64,000 bases of DNA from Vagococcus xieshaowenii (GCF_004792515.1 NZ_CP038865.1:1496501-1560500), one strand, 5' to 3'. Positions 18,633 to 27,579 are shown, counted from the first letter of the stretch. Notes: generated by a model from the letters alone, not told the origin. Numbers and translations: made by a program.

Positions 18633-19672
18633 AAAAACATAAACATTCTTTTTTGTGGATTCATTATACGATCATTACATTTATTATTCTAATGATTACT
18701 GCTTTAATCGTAGGCGTTATCGCACTGTTTATGTACCATCAAAAATTAATTGATCCAGCCAAGCAACATCCTTCTCTTCCAATTGTCATTATTTTAGCAA
18801 TTAGTGTCTTGATTGGTACCATTCTTTCTGCTGGAAGTGCACGAAAAATATTAAAACCCCTAACAGATTTTAATCAAGCTTTAGATAAAGTCGCACGAGG
18901 AGATTTTTCCGTTTCATTAACAAAACAGCACCACACCAAAGAAATTAGAGATTTATACAATAACTTTAACAAAATGACCCAAGAGTTAAATAGTATTGAA
19001 ACCTTACGTGATGATTTTATCGTTAACGTTTCACATGAATTCAAAACCCCTCTCACTGCTATCGAGGGGTACGCAACACTTTTACAAGATGAACACTTAG
19101 ACGACTACGAACGACAAGATTATACACAAATGATTATTCAAAGTGTTCATCAGTTATCGACACTCACAGGTAATATTCTACAATTATCTAAAATCGAAAA
19201 TAACTCACTCCCTACTGAAAAGGAATGTTTTCGTATAGATGAACAAATCAGACAAGTCATTGTTTTTTTAGAGCCTGAATGGTCGGCTAAACAAATAGAT
19301 TTACATTTAGATTTAGCAAAATTGGACTACCTCGGACACAAAACATTGTTAATGCAAGTTTGGACCAACCTCATTAGTAATGCCATTAAGTTTTCTGAAG
19401 AACATGATCAAATTTACATCCAATTGACTGAAGAAGACAAACATATCAAAATAGTCATAAAAGACACTGGTATCGGCATGTCAGATATCGTTATTCAAAA
19501 AGCATTTGATAAATTCTATCAAGGTGATAGTACACGTCATACATTTGGAAATGGTTTAGGGTTAGCGTTAGTCAAACGGATTGTTGATTTGTCTGGTGGA
19601 GATATCATCTTAACGTCAACAGAAACCGTTGGAACAACTTTTACCATCTTATTACCCAAACAGGACGCATAA
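18629..19672 (+). CDS. Sensor histidine kinase
   Basis: A 347-residue membrane kinase with two membrane helices (about 12-35 and 51-69) and almost no extracellular loop between them (about 15 residues), so it is an intramembrane-sensing type that may need a partner protein to detect its signal. A HAMP linker (about 71-125) is followed by the H-box VSHEFKTPLTAI (His136), N-box NLISNAIKFS, G1 DTGIGM and G2 GNGLGLAL. ATGA overlap with the response regulator shows a single operon. The divergent ABC exporter and the following thioredoxin-like lipoprotein are the most probable targets or partners. Confidence 0.92.
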   Translation: MKKHKHSFLWIHYTIITFIILMITALIVGVIALFMYHQKLIDPAKQHPSLPIVIILAISVLIGTILSAGSARKILKPLTDFNQALDKVARGDFSVSLTKQHHTKEIRDLYNNFNKMTQELNSIETLRDDFIVNVSHEFKTPLTAIEGYATLLQDEHLDDYERQDYTQMIIQSVHQLSTLTGNILQLSKIENNSLPTEKECFRIDEQIRQVIVFLEPEWSAKQIDLHLDLAKLDYLGHKTLLMQVWTNLISNAIKFSEEHDQIYIQLTEEDKHIKIVIKDTGIGMSDIVIQKAFDKFYQGDSTRHTFGNGLGLALVKRIVDLSGGDIILTSTETVGTTFTILLPKQDA

Positions 19673-19779
19673 TAACCATTCAAAAATCTCTTTTATTGAC
19701 ACTGTAGTTAGATTTGGTATGCTAAACTAGTAATAATTAAATAACATAAGTATCACTAGATAGAAAGCGAGATAGATGA

Positions 19780-20496
19780 ATGAAAAAGAAATGGTTAGGA
19801 TATATAAGCTTAGCGTCAATGGTTCTATTACTTATCGGTTGTGCAACAGCTGTTGAAACAAAAACGGAATCTTCTATTAAAGAAACGAGCACGGCGTCTT
19901 CTGATACTAAGCCCGTTGCAACTTATCAAGATTTAAATAAAACAAATGATATCAAAAAAGTAATTGCCAGTGTAGAAAACTACGCTACTTCACATAAGGA
20001 TTACGGCAATATTTCATATGATCCTGAGACATTAAATGATGCCTTAGATGTTAACTTTAAAAACAGCCCTGAATTACCTGATGAGTTACCACGTGTCGTG
20101 ACACTTGTCATTAGTAAACACGGATGTTCTAACTGTCATCGTCTTGAACCCACATTAGCCGGAGAATTACTGGAAGCAACCGATGGACGTATTAATCGTA
20201 GCTTTGGTGACAATTTCCATCAAACAATGTGGTTTGAAGTACAAAATGATGGTCAATTGCCTGATTGGTTATCGGCTTTCATTGTTAACAGTGGCTATAC
20301 GTTAGATAAAATAGCTGTTCCTAGCATGATGCACATGATTTATTTAAAAGATCAAACAACAGGGGATTATCGTTGGATGCGTTTTGATCAAGAAGAAACG
20401 ACCATTACTGATGAAACGTTATTCGACCGTGCTAATTTAGTTTATGACACTTATTTTGAAGCATTGCCTCATTTATACGAAGACGCATTTAACTAA
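19780..20496 (+). CDS. Lipoprotein with thioredoxin-like CxxC segment
   Basis: A 238-residue secreted protein. Signal peptide with lipobox LLIGC (Cys21) gives a diacyl-anchored lipoprotein outside the membrane, followed by a Ser/Thr/Lys-rich linker (22-50). A segment VVTLVISKHGCSNCHR (about 106-121) puts a CxxC pair (Cys116, Cys119) just after a hydrophobic beta-strand, as in thioredoxin folds, and the later VPSMMHMIYL could be the cis-Pro strand. A role in extracytoplasmic disulfide or redox chemistry is inferred; I do not recognise a named family. It lies 107 bases after the kinase gene and may be part of its regulon. Confidence 0.75.
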   Translation: MKKKWLGYISLASMVLLLIGCATAVETKTESSIKETSTASSDTKPVATYQDLNKTNDIKKVIASVENYATSHKDYGNISYDPETLNDALDVNFKNSPELPDELPRVVTLVISKHGCSNCHRLEPTLAGELLEATDGRINRSFGDNFHQTMWFEVQNDGQLPDWLSAFIVNSGYTLDKIAVPSMMHMIYLKDQTTGDYRWMRFDQEETTITDETLFDRANLVYDTYFEALPHLYEDAFN

Positions 20497-20500
20497 TAAA

Positions 20501-20537
20501 AAACCATTGTGGCTAATGCCACAATGGTTTATTTTTT
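20501..20537. terminator. Bidirectional terminator between converging genes
   Basis: Stem AAACCATTGTGGC/GCCACAATGGTTT with a TAAT loop, then TATTTTTTT on the plus strand and A-rich sequence on the other side. It ends the lipoprotein transcript and overlaps the stop codon of the converging small gene. Confidence 0.85.
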
Positions 20538-20846
20538 TGCTGTTTCAAATTTAGTCATTAATTCTGATAAGGTTTGATCAATTTGTTCGCTCGTCTGAGC
20601 ATTACGTGTCAGAACGATTGGCGGTGTGACATCCATATCGATTAATTTAGTGGCGATGTACTCCGATCCGTGATTTTCTAATGTGATTTGTGGATGAACA
20701 TTATTTGATCCGCATGCACATGGGACTAAAAAAGCCACCTCATAACTTGCTTCATCACTTTGACGGAAACGATAGTACCCATCAACAAAAAATTCACTCG
20801 TTTCAGAAAAATTTTCTTTTAACCAATTAATTTGAGATTGTTTCAT
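20529..20846 (-). CDS. Hypothetical protein, 105 aa
   Basis: A 105-residue soluble protein, not recognised. It begins MKQSQINWLKENFSET with a good GGAGGCG ribosome site, has a central strand-rich part with a CAC pair (PCACGSNN, about residues 43-50) and ends in an amphipathic helix (QTSEQIDQTLSELMTKFETA). There is no signal peptide and no membrane segment. The Cys pair could bind a metal, but this is only a suggestion. Codon use matches the neighbours. It lies 54 bases downstream of the ABC exporter operon. Confidence 0.7.
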   Translation of the reverse strand: MKQSQINWLKENFSETSEFFVDGYYRFRQSDEASYEVAFLVPCACGSNNVHPQITLENHGSEYIATKLIDMDVTPPIVLTRNAQTSEQIDQTLSELMTKFETAKK

Positions 20847-20900
20847 TTAGATACGCCTCCTTTTGATAGTATTATAACAAAATAAGACGTATTAAACAGC

Positions 20901-21590
20901 TTAGTGTGCAAGTTTTGTTAATAATTGACCGTCATTCATATAATAAACACGATCACAAAAAGCCAACATGCGTTCATCATGTGTCACCATAATTGCGGCT
21001 TTATTACGATTTTTAGTTTCTTTTCTTAGTAATTCAACTACTTCATAAGCTTTTTTAGAATCTAAGCTCGCCGTTGGTTCGTCAGCCAAAATTAATTCTG
21101 GGTCATTCATTAATGCGCGTCCAATAGCGACACGTTGCTTTTGACCACCTGATAATTCATGCGGTAATTTATGAAATTGATTGTCTAAACCTAATTCCGT
21201 TAATAATTCAGTTGCTAATCCTTGTGCTTCTTTGGCTTTCTTACCCTTCATACGATTAACAACTAATAATTGATCTAAGACCGTTAAATAAGGGACTAAA
21301 TTAGACGATTGTAAAATAAATCCTATTTTATCTAATCGTAATGTGGATAGTTGCTTAGCACTTAAGCTTGTTAGGCTTTGTCCAGCAATTTTAACATCTC
21401 CACTAGTTGGTTGTAATAATGCCCCTGCGATAGATAAAAAGGTACTTTTACCTGAACCAGAAGGGCCTACTAGTGCTACTAATTCACCCGGTTGAACTGA
21501 AATAGACACATTATCTAAAGCGACTACTTTTTCTTGATTATCTTCTTGATATATTTTACTTACGTTGATTAGTTCTAATGATTTTGACAT
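20901..21590 (-). CDS. ABC transporter ATPase (HrtA/MacB/LolD type)
   Basis: A 229-residue ATPase with Walker A GPSGSGKST (about 40-48), Q-loop FILQSSNLVPYLT, signature LSGGQKQRVAIGRAL, Walker B LILADEPTASLD and H-loop VTHDERM. The branch works with FtsX-like permeases. Its start overlaps the permease stop by one base, so the two are one operon. With the upstream TetR gene the set resembles HrtBA heme-export systems of lactic acid bacteria (HrtR/FhtR regulated), which pump excess heme out of the membrane. Heme as substrate is an inference from family and gene order. Confidence 0.88.
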   Translation of the reverse strand: MSKSLELINVSKIYQEDNQEKVVALDNVSISVQPGELVALVGPSGSGKSTFLSIAGALLQPTSGDVKIAGQSLTSLSAKQLSTLRLDKIGFILQSSNLVPYLTVLDQLLVVNRMKGKKAKEAQGLATELLTELGLDNQFHKLPHELSGGQKQRVAIGRALMNDPELILADEPTASLDSKKAYEVVELLRKETKNRNKAAIMVTHDERMLAFCDRVYYMNDGQLLTKLAH

Positions 21591-22711
21591 TATTCCACTC
21601 TCCCCAATGCGATTAAAGGATCCACTTTGACAATTTGTCTAACAGAAAATAGCGTACTAATTAAGCTAATCGCAAATAATAATAAGCCGTATAAAAGAAC
21701 TGTTTTATTATCTAAAGCAAACGGCATGCCTTCTGGTAAAATAGCTGCAATACCATATGTTGCTAGTGCACCTAAAATAATACCAATTAACGTAATAATT
21801 GTTACTTGTCCAATAACCATTTTTGAAATAAAGCCATTACTTGCGCCAATTGCTTTCATTACACCAAATTGTGGGATTTTTTGCATCGTTAAAACATAGA
21901 AGAAAACGCCGATAATGACTGCCGAAATAGCCACTAAAAAGGCAAGCATCAACATAATAGTACCATTTTCTTCCTTATAACCTGGCATGGATGCCACCGC
22001 TTCTTTTCTTGTAGCTACTTGTAAATCAGATAGTTCTTTAGATAGCTTGTCAGCGTTAAATGTCTCATTTGTTTTTAACACTACAGTATTCACTGGGTTT
22101 TTCTTGCCATCGTCTGAACCCGGTGCAGCGTAACGCATTTCTTGCCATGTAGCTAGTGGTAACCAAACAGTAGGTAAGTGGTTAAAGGTATTTTTTTCCA
22201 CAAAACCGACAATATTGAAGTGCGTATCAGAACCAGAAATTTTTATTTCATCGCCTAATTTGTAGCCTTCGTTTTTAATTAAATCATCTACAATCACATC
22301 ATTAGGCTTAGCCTTATCTAAGGCTACTCCTTCAATCACTTTAGGTTCAATAAAAGAGGCATCGGTAACACCTACAACAGTAATATCTACTTTCTTATCA
22401 CTACCTTTTGTTTCATTCGTTGCTGAAGACATGTGAGAACCCATCAATGTTGCTTCTTCAACACCTGGTATGGCTTTAATTTTCACTAAATCGTCTCCTG
22501 AAAAAGTTGATTTAGTAAATTTATTCTCAGAATCTTTGGCAAATACCAAGTGATCCCCATTTAAATTTTGAATAGCTGCCGCGTTTAAAGCGTTCAATCC
22601 ATTCCCTAAACCTGTTAATAGAAAGACTAACCAAGTGATTAATAAAACGATCAACGTGATCATTGTGTACTTTCCTTTATTGCGTTTAATCTCATTCCAC
22701 GCTAAATACAT
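21590..22711 (-). CDS. FtsX-like ABC permease (HrtB type)
   Basis: A 373-residue permease: N-terminal membrane helix (about 17-38), a large extracellular MacB-like domain (about 45-240), and three C-terminal helices beginning with FLVAISAVIIGVFFYVLTMQ. The motif QFGVMKAIGAS after helix 2 and the ending KVDPLIALGRVE are typical of the HrtB/DevC branch of the FtsX superfamily. Such proteins do not import; they expel hydrophobic compounds from the membrane by a mechanotransmission mechanism. Transcribed from the TAGACA/TATAAT promoter that carries a 13-bp palindromic operator. Confidence 0.85.
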   Translation of the reverse strand: MYLAWNEIKRNKGKYTMITLIVLLITWLVFLLTGLGNGLNALNAAAIQNLNGDHLVFAKDSENKFTKSTFSGDDLVKIKAIPGVEEATLMGSHMSSATNETKGSDKKVDITVVGVTDASFIEPKVIEGVALDKAKPNDVIVDDLIKNEGYKLGDEIKISGSDTHFNIVGFVEKNTFNHLPTVWLPLATWQEMRYAAPGSDDGKKNPVNTVVLKTNETFNADKLSKELSDLQVATRKEAVASMPGYKEENGTIMLMLAFLVAISAVIIGVFFYVLTMQKIPQFGVMKAIGASNGFISKMVIGQVTIITLIGIILGALATYGIAAILPEGMPFALDNKTVLLYGLLLFAISLISTLFSVRQIVKVDPLIALGRVE

Positions 22712-22728
22712 TGATTTCCTCCTTAAAA

Positions 22729-22785
22729 TAATAAAAGTTACTATAACGTAACTTTTATTATAATGAAGAGATTAATTAATGTCTA
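22729..22785 (-). promoter_or_regulatory. Promoter and palindromic operator of the hrtBA-like operon
   Basis: On the minus strand, -35 TAGACA (22780-22785), a 17-bp spacer and -10 TATAAT (22757-22762) form a near-consensus promoter. Over its start point lies a perfect 13-bp inverted repeat TAATAAAAGTTAC/GTAACTTTTATTA (22729-22741 and 22748-22760, 6-bp spacer). This placement blocks transcription when bound; the TetR-family gene just upstream is the natural candidate repressor. Confidence 0.82.
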
Positions 22786-22844
22786 TTTATTTGTTTTTTA
22801 TCCGCTCTATCTCTCACGCTAATTAAATTAGGTCAAAATAAAAA

Positions 22845-22886
22845 AGTAATAGACGTAAGTCAATTTATGACTCACTATCTATTACT
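22845..22886 (-). terminator. Terminator of the TetR gene
   Basis: AGTAATAGA pairs with TCTATTACT, with an inner GAGTC/GACTT stem, and the minus strand then reads TTTTTTATTTT. It begins right after the TetR stop, so the exporter operon depends on its own promoter. Confidence 0.75.
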
Positions 22887-23438
22887 CTAACGTTTTCCTA
22901 CCCCATTCATTAATAGCTGTTTTACTATCTCTATTTCTTCACAGCTGTCTCTATCTTCCACCATATGGATAGCGTTCATAAAAAAATTAACGATCCACTC
23001 ATTTGGAATATTTCTCTCAAATACTTGTTGTTCTTTTCCTTCATCAATTAATTGGTCTAAATAATGTTTAAACTGTTCGTGGGCTTTTTTTAATTTAAGC
23101 ATTTTTTCTGGAAATTGTCGACGTGTGTCATAGTCAATTCGGTATACACTTTCTAACAAACGATGAACATCTGCAAAAGCTAAAAATTTTCTTAACAAAA
23201 TATCTAAACTATCCGTTGGTTGATTTCCGGCAATCTCAGGTAAATCTTCTAAAAAAACAGTCATCTCTGCTTCCATCATACTTAAAATCAATTCGTCTTT
23301 TGTTTGGAAGTGTTTATAAAGAGCAGGACGTGTAACGTCTAAATTTTGCGATAATTTAGCAAACGTTAAATAATCATACCCACCAATTAACAACAGCTCA
23401 CGTGAAGCTCTATAGATATCTTCATCTGTTATTTTCAT
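22887..23438 (-). CDS. TetR/AcrR family repressor (probable regulator of the hrtBA-like genes)
   Basis: A 183-residue regulator with an N-terminal TetR helix-turn-helix (about 1-50: AKLSQNLDVTRPALYKHFQTKDELI) and a helical ligand domain with a pair of histidines (FMNAIHMVEDRD, about 154-165, and FADVHRLLE, about 92-100). In HrtR/FhtR-type sensors histidines bind heme; whether these do is not shown by sequence. It is separated from the exporter genes by a terminator and by the operator palindrome, the usual layout for a local TetR repressor. Confidence 0.85.
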   Translation of the reverse strand: MKITDEDIYRASRELLLIGGYDYLTFAKLSQNLDVTRPALYKHFQTKDELILSMMEAEMTVFLEDLPEIAGNQPTDSLDILLRKFLAFADVHRLLESVYRIDYDTRRQFPEKMLKLKKAHEQFKHYLDQLIDEGKEQQVFERNIPNEWIVNFFMNAIHMVEDRDSCEEIEIVKQLLMNGVGKR

Positions 23439-23475
23439 TTATAGCTCTCCCTTTTCTTTTCTCCCATTTTAACGC

Positions 23476-23515
23476 AAAAAAAGCCTATTTGGCAAACAAA
23501 CCAAATAAGCTTTTT
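23476..23515 (-). terminator. Terminator of the NADH oxidase gene
   Basis: AAAAAAGCCTATTTGG pairs with CCAAATAAGCTTTTT (one bulge) around CAAACAAA. The minus strand ends in TTTTTTGCG. It lies just after the stop codon at 23519. Confidence 0.75.
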
Positions 23516-23518
23516 CAA

Positions 23519-24871
23519 CTATTTTTTAGTATGCAATTGTTTCATAGCTTCTTGAGCCAATAAGTTCAAGTAATTCCATGGACGATCAAAATGAGGTTGG
23601 AAGAAGAAATCTTGTAAGGCTAAATCTTCAACCGTCATTTTATTTTGAACCACTACAGATAATGTATTAGCTGATTGTGTAATATCATATTTAGACATCA
23701 ATTGACCACCTAAGATAACATGCGTGTCTTTATCATATACTAATTGCATATACACTTTCTCCGTGGAAGGCATAAACTCTGGGCGATAATTATCTTCAAA
23801 CCAAACAGACCCAGCATTAATATCTGCTTGTAAAGCATTGCCTAATGTCATACCCGTTGAGCCGATTGTCCAACCAAATAAATATAAGCCTGATGTCCCT
23901 TGTGTCCCACGATATGCTAACGTGTCACCTGCAAGATTAGCGCCAACCAACATCCCCTGTCTAACCGCATTCGTTGCTAAAGGAATATAATTCTCTGTAT
24001 CCGTTGGGTTATATTTAACCACTGCACTATCCCCTGCTGCAAAAATATCCGGATTACTAGTCTTCATGAATTGATCCACAACGATTGCACCATTTGGTAA
24101 CATCTCAACCTTATCTTTTAACAATTCTGTTTGTGGTCGGAAACCAACACATAAAATTGCCAAATCCGCCTCATAGGCCCCTTCATTGGTTTTTACTGCT
24201 GTTAATTGCCCTTGCTCGCCTGCCACAAATTCTGAAACTGTTTCATTCAACGCAACCTTTACGCCTTTTTCACGTAAGAAATCTTCTAAAATATCTGTAT
24301 GCCCCGCATCTAAATATTTATTTAAAATACGATCTAATCCATCAACCAATGTTACTTCTTTTCCTGAATCTACAAAAGCTTCCACAAGTTCAATCCCAAT
24401 ATACCCCCCACCAACAACGACGACTTTTTGTGCGTTATCAGCTTTGGCGATGATTTCTTTAGCTTGATTGTAGTTTTTACATAGTAAGACATTGTCCAAT
24501 TCACGTCCTGGAATTGGCGGTGTGATTGGCCATGAACCAGTTGTCATTACTAATTTATCATAAGCCGTTTCCGATACCTCTCCAGTAGTTAAATCTTTTG
24601 ATGTGACAACTTTTTGTTCTACATCAATCGCTGTTACTTCATGCTCCATGTGAAGTTTGGCACCTAAAGAAGCTAATTCTTCCGGACTTGAATAAAATAA
24701 ATCTTGAGCGTTCTTCACAACACCCCCAACATATAATGCGATACCGCACGATAGAAACGAAACATTGTCATTACGTTCAAAAACGGTAACATCTGCCTCT
24801 GAATTATTTGCTAAAATATTTTTGACTGCTGCTGTTCCTGCATGAGTACAGCCCACTACTACTACTTTCAT
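23519..24871 (-). CDS. nox: NADH oxidase (H2O-forming type) / CoA-disulfide reductase family
   Basis: A 450-residue FAD enzyme. N-terminal FAD motif VVVGCTHAGTAA, the redox cysteine in SFLSCGIALYVGG (Cys42), a second nucleotide-binding motif VVVGGGYIGIELVEAF (about 151-166) for NADH, and the FAD-binding DIFAAGD (about 277-283) are all present, followed by a dimerisation domain. A single redox Cys at this position matches enterococcal Nox, which reduces O2 to water and regenerates NAD+ during aerobic growth; CoA-disulfide reductase is the alternative and shares the same frame. Monocistronic with its own terminator. Regulation is not evident in the 256-base upstream gap. Confidence 0.87.
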   Translation of the reverse strand: MKVVVVGCTHAGTAAVKNILANNSEADVTVFERNDNVSFLSCGIALYVGGVVKNAQDLFYSSPEELASLGAKLHMEHEVTAIDVEQKVVTSKDLTTGEVSETAYDKLVMTTGSWPITPPIPGRELDNVLLCKNYNQAKEIIAKADNAQKVVVVGGGYIGIELVEAFVDSGKEVTLVDGLDRILNKYLDAGHTDILEDFLREKGVKVALNETVSEFVAGEQGQLTAVKTNEGAYEADLAILCVGFRPQTELLKDKVEMLPNGAIVVDQFMKTSNPDIFAAGDSAVVKYNPTDTENYIPLATNAVRQGMLVGANLAGDTLAYRGTQGTSGLYLFGWTIGSTGMTLGNALQADINAGSVWFEDNYRPEFMPSTEKVYMQLVYDKDTHVILGGQLMSKYDITQSANTLSVVVQNKMTVEDLALQDFFFQPHFDRPWNYLNLLAQEAMKQLHTKK

Positions 24872-25067
24872 TTGTTTACCACCTTAAATTTATTAATTGA
24901 ATTCCCCCAAATGTAATTGAAATCCCCCAACGAGCTTGACTATAACAAAATAAAAAAAACGATTCATCGATGATGCTTGCTCATTTAGCAGAAAAAATAG
25001 ACTTTAGTTGATGATTTTCTTCACAAGCGGATAAATTTAATTTAACTCTTCCTATATAAATGCAAAT

Positions 25068-25105
25068 AAAAAAAGTTTGTGTAATAAAAATCACAAACTT
25101 TTTTT
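25068..25105. terminator. Terminator downstream of the pirin gene
   Basis: Perfect stem AAAAAAAGTTTGTG/CACAAACTTTTTTT (25068-25081 and 25092-25105, 10-base loop). It is symmetric, so it may act both ways; the pirin gene ends 23 bases away on the minus strand. Confidence 0.85.
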
Positions 25106-25127
25106 ATTTTTATTAAATTACCACCCT

Positions 25128-26144
25128 TTATTGTGTAGGAGGCATCATTTTTTCTTGTCCATGGTTATTAACTGAAAATCTTCCTTCATCGGTAGGAATA
25201 ATCGGTGCATCACTTTCCCACGGCCAACCACCAAATTCTGTACGCTCAAAATCATTATATGCTTGAACGACTTCTTCACGTGTTGTCATAACAAATGGCC
25301 CATAAGCAAATACTTCTTCGTCAATAGTTTTGCCCGTAAACACCATGAAGTCAAGATTCTCTGTTACTGTAAAATCGACATCACTATCTGATGTATAAAC
25401 CAATAAGGATGGGGCAGTAATTTTATTACCATCCACGCTTACTTCACCAGAACGGATGAATAATTGAACCGGCACTTCTTCTGGGAATTGTGGAATAGTT
25501 AAGGTTTTGCCTTGTGCCAATTGTCCTTCCCAAATATTAACGTAGTGGTTTTCATCATGTCCGTATGACACCTCACTTGGTTTTGGTGCACTCGCATCCA
25601 AATATGAACCAGCTAAAACTTTTAAATAATTCTCACTTGGTTTTTCTTTATCCAATACCACAATTGGTAACTCTTCTCTCCAGTGCATCTCGTAAGCACC
25701 TTCAACCATTTTCATTTTAGCCGGTAAATTAAGCCAAATTTGGACAATTTCAAAAGGATTCGGTTGATCTGTATTTACTAACGGGAACATTTCAGCATGT
25801 TGCATTCCCTTACCAGCTACCATCCACTGCACATCACCGTCTCCATAACGACCATAATTACCGTGAGAATCAAAATGATCAATATAGCCTGTTTTGGCAT
25901 AGGTAATTGTTTGAAATCCTCGATGTGGATGAGCAGGGAAACCTGGTACATAATCACCATGGTACATTTTCCATCCTCTTGTAGAACTAAAATCATTTCC
26001 TTTTTCCCAATCAATTGGAAATTCAATAGGTGCCATCTCCCCATTACCTTTTGGATAAGCATCTACATGATGTGCTGCCAAAATAAAGGGATTTTGTACG
26101 GGAATTCTTGCCCCTTCTACTGGATATACGTTGCCTTTGATCAT
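25128..26144 (-). CDS. Pirin family protein (cupin; possible quercetinase)
   Basis: A 338-residue bicupin. The N-terminal cupin carries the metal motif PAHPHRGFQTITYAKTG and WMVAGKGMQHAEMFP, giving the usual three His and one Glu that hold Fe2+ (about residues 75, 77, 119, 121). The C-terminal part has PFVMTTREEVVQAYNDFERTEFGGWPW, the conserved ending of the longer bacterial pirins. Some bacterial pirins oxidise quercetin or other quinone-like compounds; the true substrate is unknown. A short inverted repeat ACTTA-AAG-TAAGT (26169-26181) lies before the start and may be an operator for a quinone- or redox-sensing repressor. Confidence 0.88.
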   Translation of the reverse strand: MIKGNVYPVEGARIPVQNPFILAAHHVDAYPKGNGEMAPIEFPIDWEKGNDFSSTRGWKMYHGDYVPGFPAHPHRGFQTITYAKTGYIDHFDSHGNYGRYGDGDVQWMVAGKGMQHAEMFPLVNTDQPNPFEIVQIWLNLPAKMKMVEGAYEMHWREELPIVVLDKEKPSENYLKVLAGSYLDASAPKPSEVSYGHDENHYVNIWEGQLAQGKTLTIPQFPEEVPVQLFIRSGEVSVDGNKITAPSLLVYTSDSDVDFTVTENLDFMVFTGKTIDEEVFAYGPFVMTTREEVVQAYNDFERTEFGGWPWESDAPIIPTDEGRFSVNNHGQEKMMPPTQ

Positions 26145-26233
26145 TTTATAACCCTCCTGTTTTAACTAACTTAAAGTAAGTCTAAACTATTAAATGTTAT
26201 TTAATCAAATTTAACGCTCATTTAAATATAGAA

Positions 26234-26257
26234 AAAGATCGCACAAAGGCGATCTTT
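26234..26257 (-). terminator. Terminator of the amino-acid permease gene
   Basis: Perfect 9-bp stem AAAGATCGC/GCGATCTTT with loop ACAAAG. The minus strand continues TTCTATATTT. It lies 6 bases past the stop at 26263. Confidence 0.7.
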
Positions 26258-26262
26258 CTAAA

Positions 26263-27579
26263 CTACTTACGATTCAACTGATAACGAACTAAAATGATGA
26301 CATATAGCGCCGTTGTAAATAACGTAATCGCCCAAGGATTTGTGATAATAACTGATACTAATAATCCCAATAATACGATAATCACAATACCGGTCATCCA
26401 TTGTTTATTGCGTTGTTTTAAACCAGTAAACAATTTAAAACTTGCTAAGGTAATTAATAACCAAACAACTACCATTGAATAGGAAATTGAGCTGACTAAA
26501 TAATTAAACAAATTATCCCCAACGATCATTGATAATACAACACCTGCATACAAAATACTTGAGCAGAAAAGAACCGCACGTTGTGGAACATTTTGTTTGT
26601 TTAGTTGTGCTAATTTACGACTAATACCTGTTTGATCTTTCAAACGGAAATAAAGCGTTCGTGATGTGGCATAAACCCCTGAATTAATCGACGAGAATAA
26701 GGCCAAGATGATCACAAAATTAACAACGTCTCCTGCAAATGGAACCTTCATTTTTTCAAAAACTAAGACAAAAGGACTTTCAGGACTACTTGCCAATGTT
26801 TCCCATGGATAGATAATCAGTAAGAATAATAACGGCAAGATATAAAATGATACAATTCTTCCCATAACCCCTTTAATTGCCTGCGGAATTGCTTGTTTAG
26901 GATTTTCTGTTTCACTTACCGTAATAGCAAGCATCTCAGAACCTGCATATGAATAAATTACGACTAACATTGAACTTAGAATTCCTTTAAACCCAGTTGG
27001 AACAAAGCCACCATTATTCGTTAGATTACTAAATGCTGATTGGAAACCGACATCAAATACTTGACCGACCACTAAAATAACGGCTAGTACAATTAATACA
27101 ATAATTACCGAAATTTTTGCAACAGCTAACCAATACTCTGTTTCAGCAAAGACTCTTACTGAATATAAATTAATCATGGTTGTTAATAACGCGATAATTA
27201 AAACAAATACCCATGTTGAGATGCTTGGAAACCACAATTGTAAAAAGCTTGAAGCAGCTACTGCTTCCGCAATAATATTGACCATCCAAACAATCCAGTA
27301 GGTCCAATCAATAAAATCACCCGTACGATCACCTAGATATGGTTTTAAAATACCCGATAAGCCACCTTCGCCTGTTTGATTATGAACCACCATCTGTCCC
27401 AAACCATACATGACAACAAATAAAAGCAAGCCCCCTAGTAAGTAACTAATTAATACAGCCGGACCTGCAATTCCGATGGCTTCTCCACTACCTTTAAATA
27501 GCCCTGCACCTATCGCCCCACCAAGTGCTAACATCGTAATATGTTTGGTAGACATTTTATTTTCTAATTTTTTCTCCAT
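26263..27579 (-). CDS. APC-superfamily amino acid permease
   Basis: A 438-residue transporter with about twelve membrane helices. The first helix has ALGGAIGAGLFKGSGEAIGIAGPAV, the broken substrate-binding helix of the AAT (YtnA/GabP/AnsP) group, and a later YSYAGSEMLAITVSETENPKQAIPQAI is the typical helix 6 to loop motif of amino acid/polyamine permeases. It imports an amino acid with a proton in the cell membrane; which one cannot be read. Monocistronic, with a terminator after it and a 245-base AT-rich region in front that shows no gene or riboswitch I can recognise. Confidence 0.87.
   Translation of the reverse strand: MEKKLENKMSTKHITMLALGGAIGAGLFKGSGEAIGIAGPAVLISYLLGGLLLFVVMYGLGQMVVHNQTGEGGLSGILKPYLGDRTGDFIDWTYWIVWMVNIIAEAVAASSFLQLWFPSISTWVFVLIIALLTTMINLYSVRVFAETEYWLAVAKISVIIVLIVLAVILVVGQVFDVGFQSAFSNLTNNGGFVPTGFKGILSSMLVVIYSYAGSEMLAITVSETENPKQAIPQAIKGVMGRIVSFYILPLLFLLIIYPWETLASSPESPFVLVFEKMKVPFAGDVVNFVIILALFSSINSGVYATSRTLYFRLKDQTGISRKLAQLNKQNVPQRAVLFCSSILYAGVVLSMIVGDNLFNYLVSSISYSMVVVWLLITLASFKLFTGLKQRNKQWMTGIVIIVLLGLLVSVIITNPWAITLFTTALYVIILVRYQLNRK

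Noticed and set aside
24085-24467. Long plus-strand frames inside nox (122 and 93 codons)
   Set aside because: They are antisense shadows of a highly conserved flavoprotein gene, with no ribosome sites.
24872-25067. A small gene or RNA between nox and the pirin terminator
   Set aside because: No frame with a ribosome site and no stable structure except the terminator at 25068-25105.
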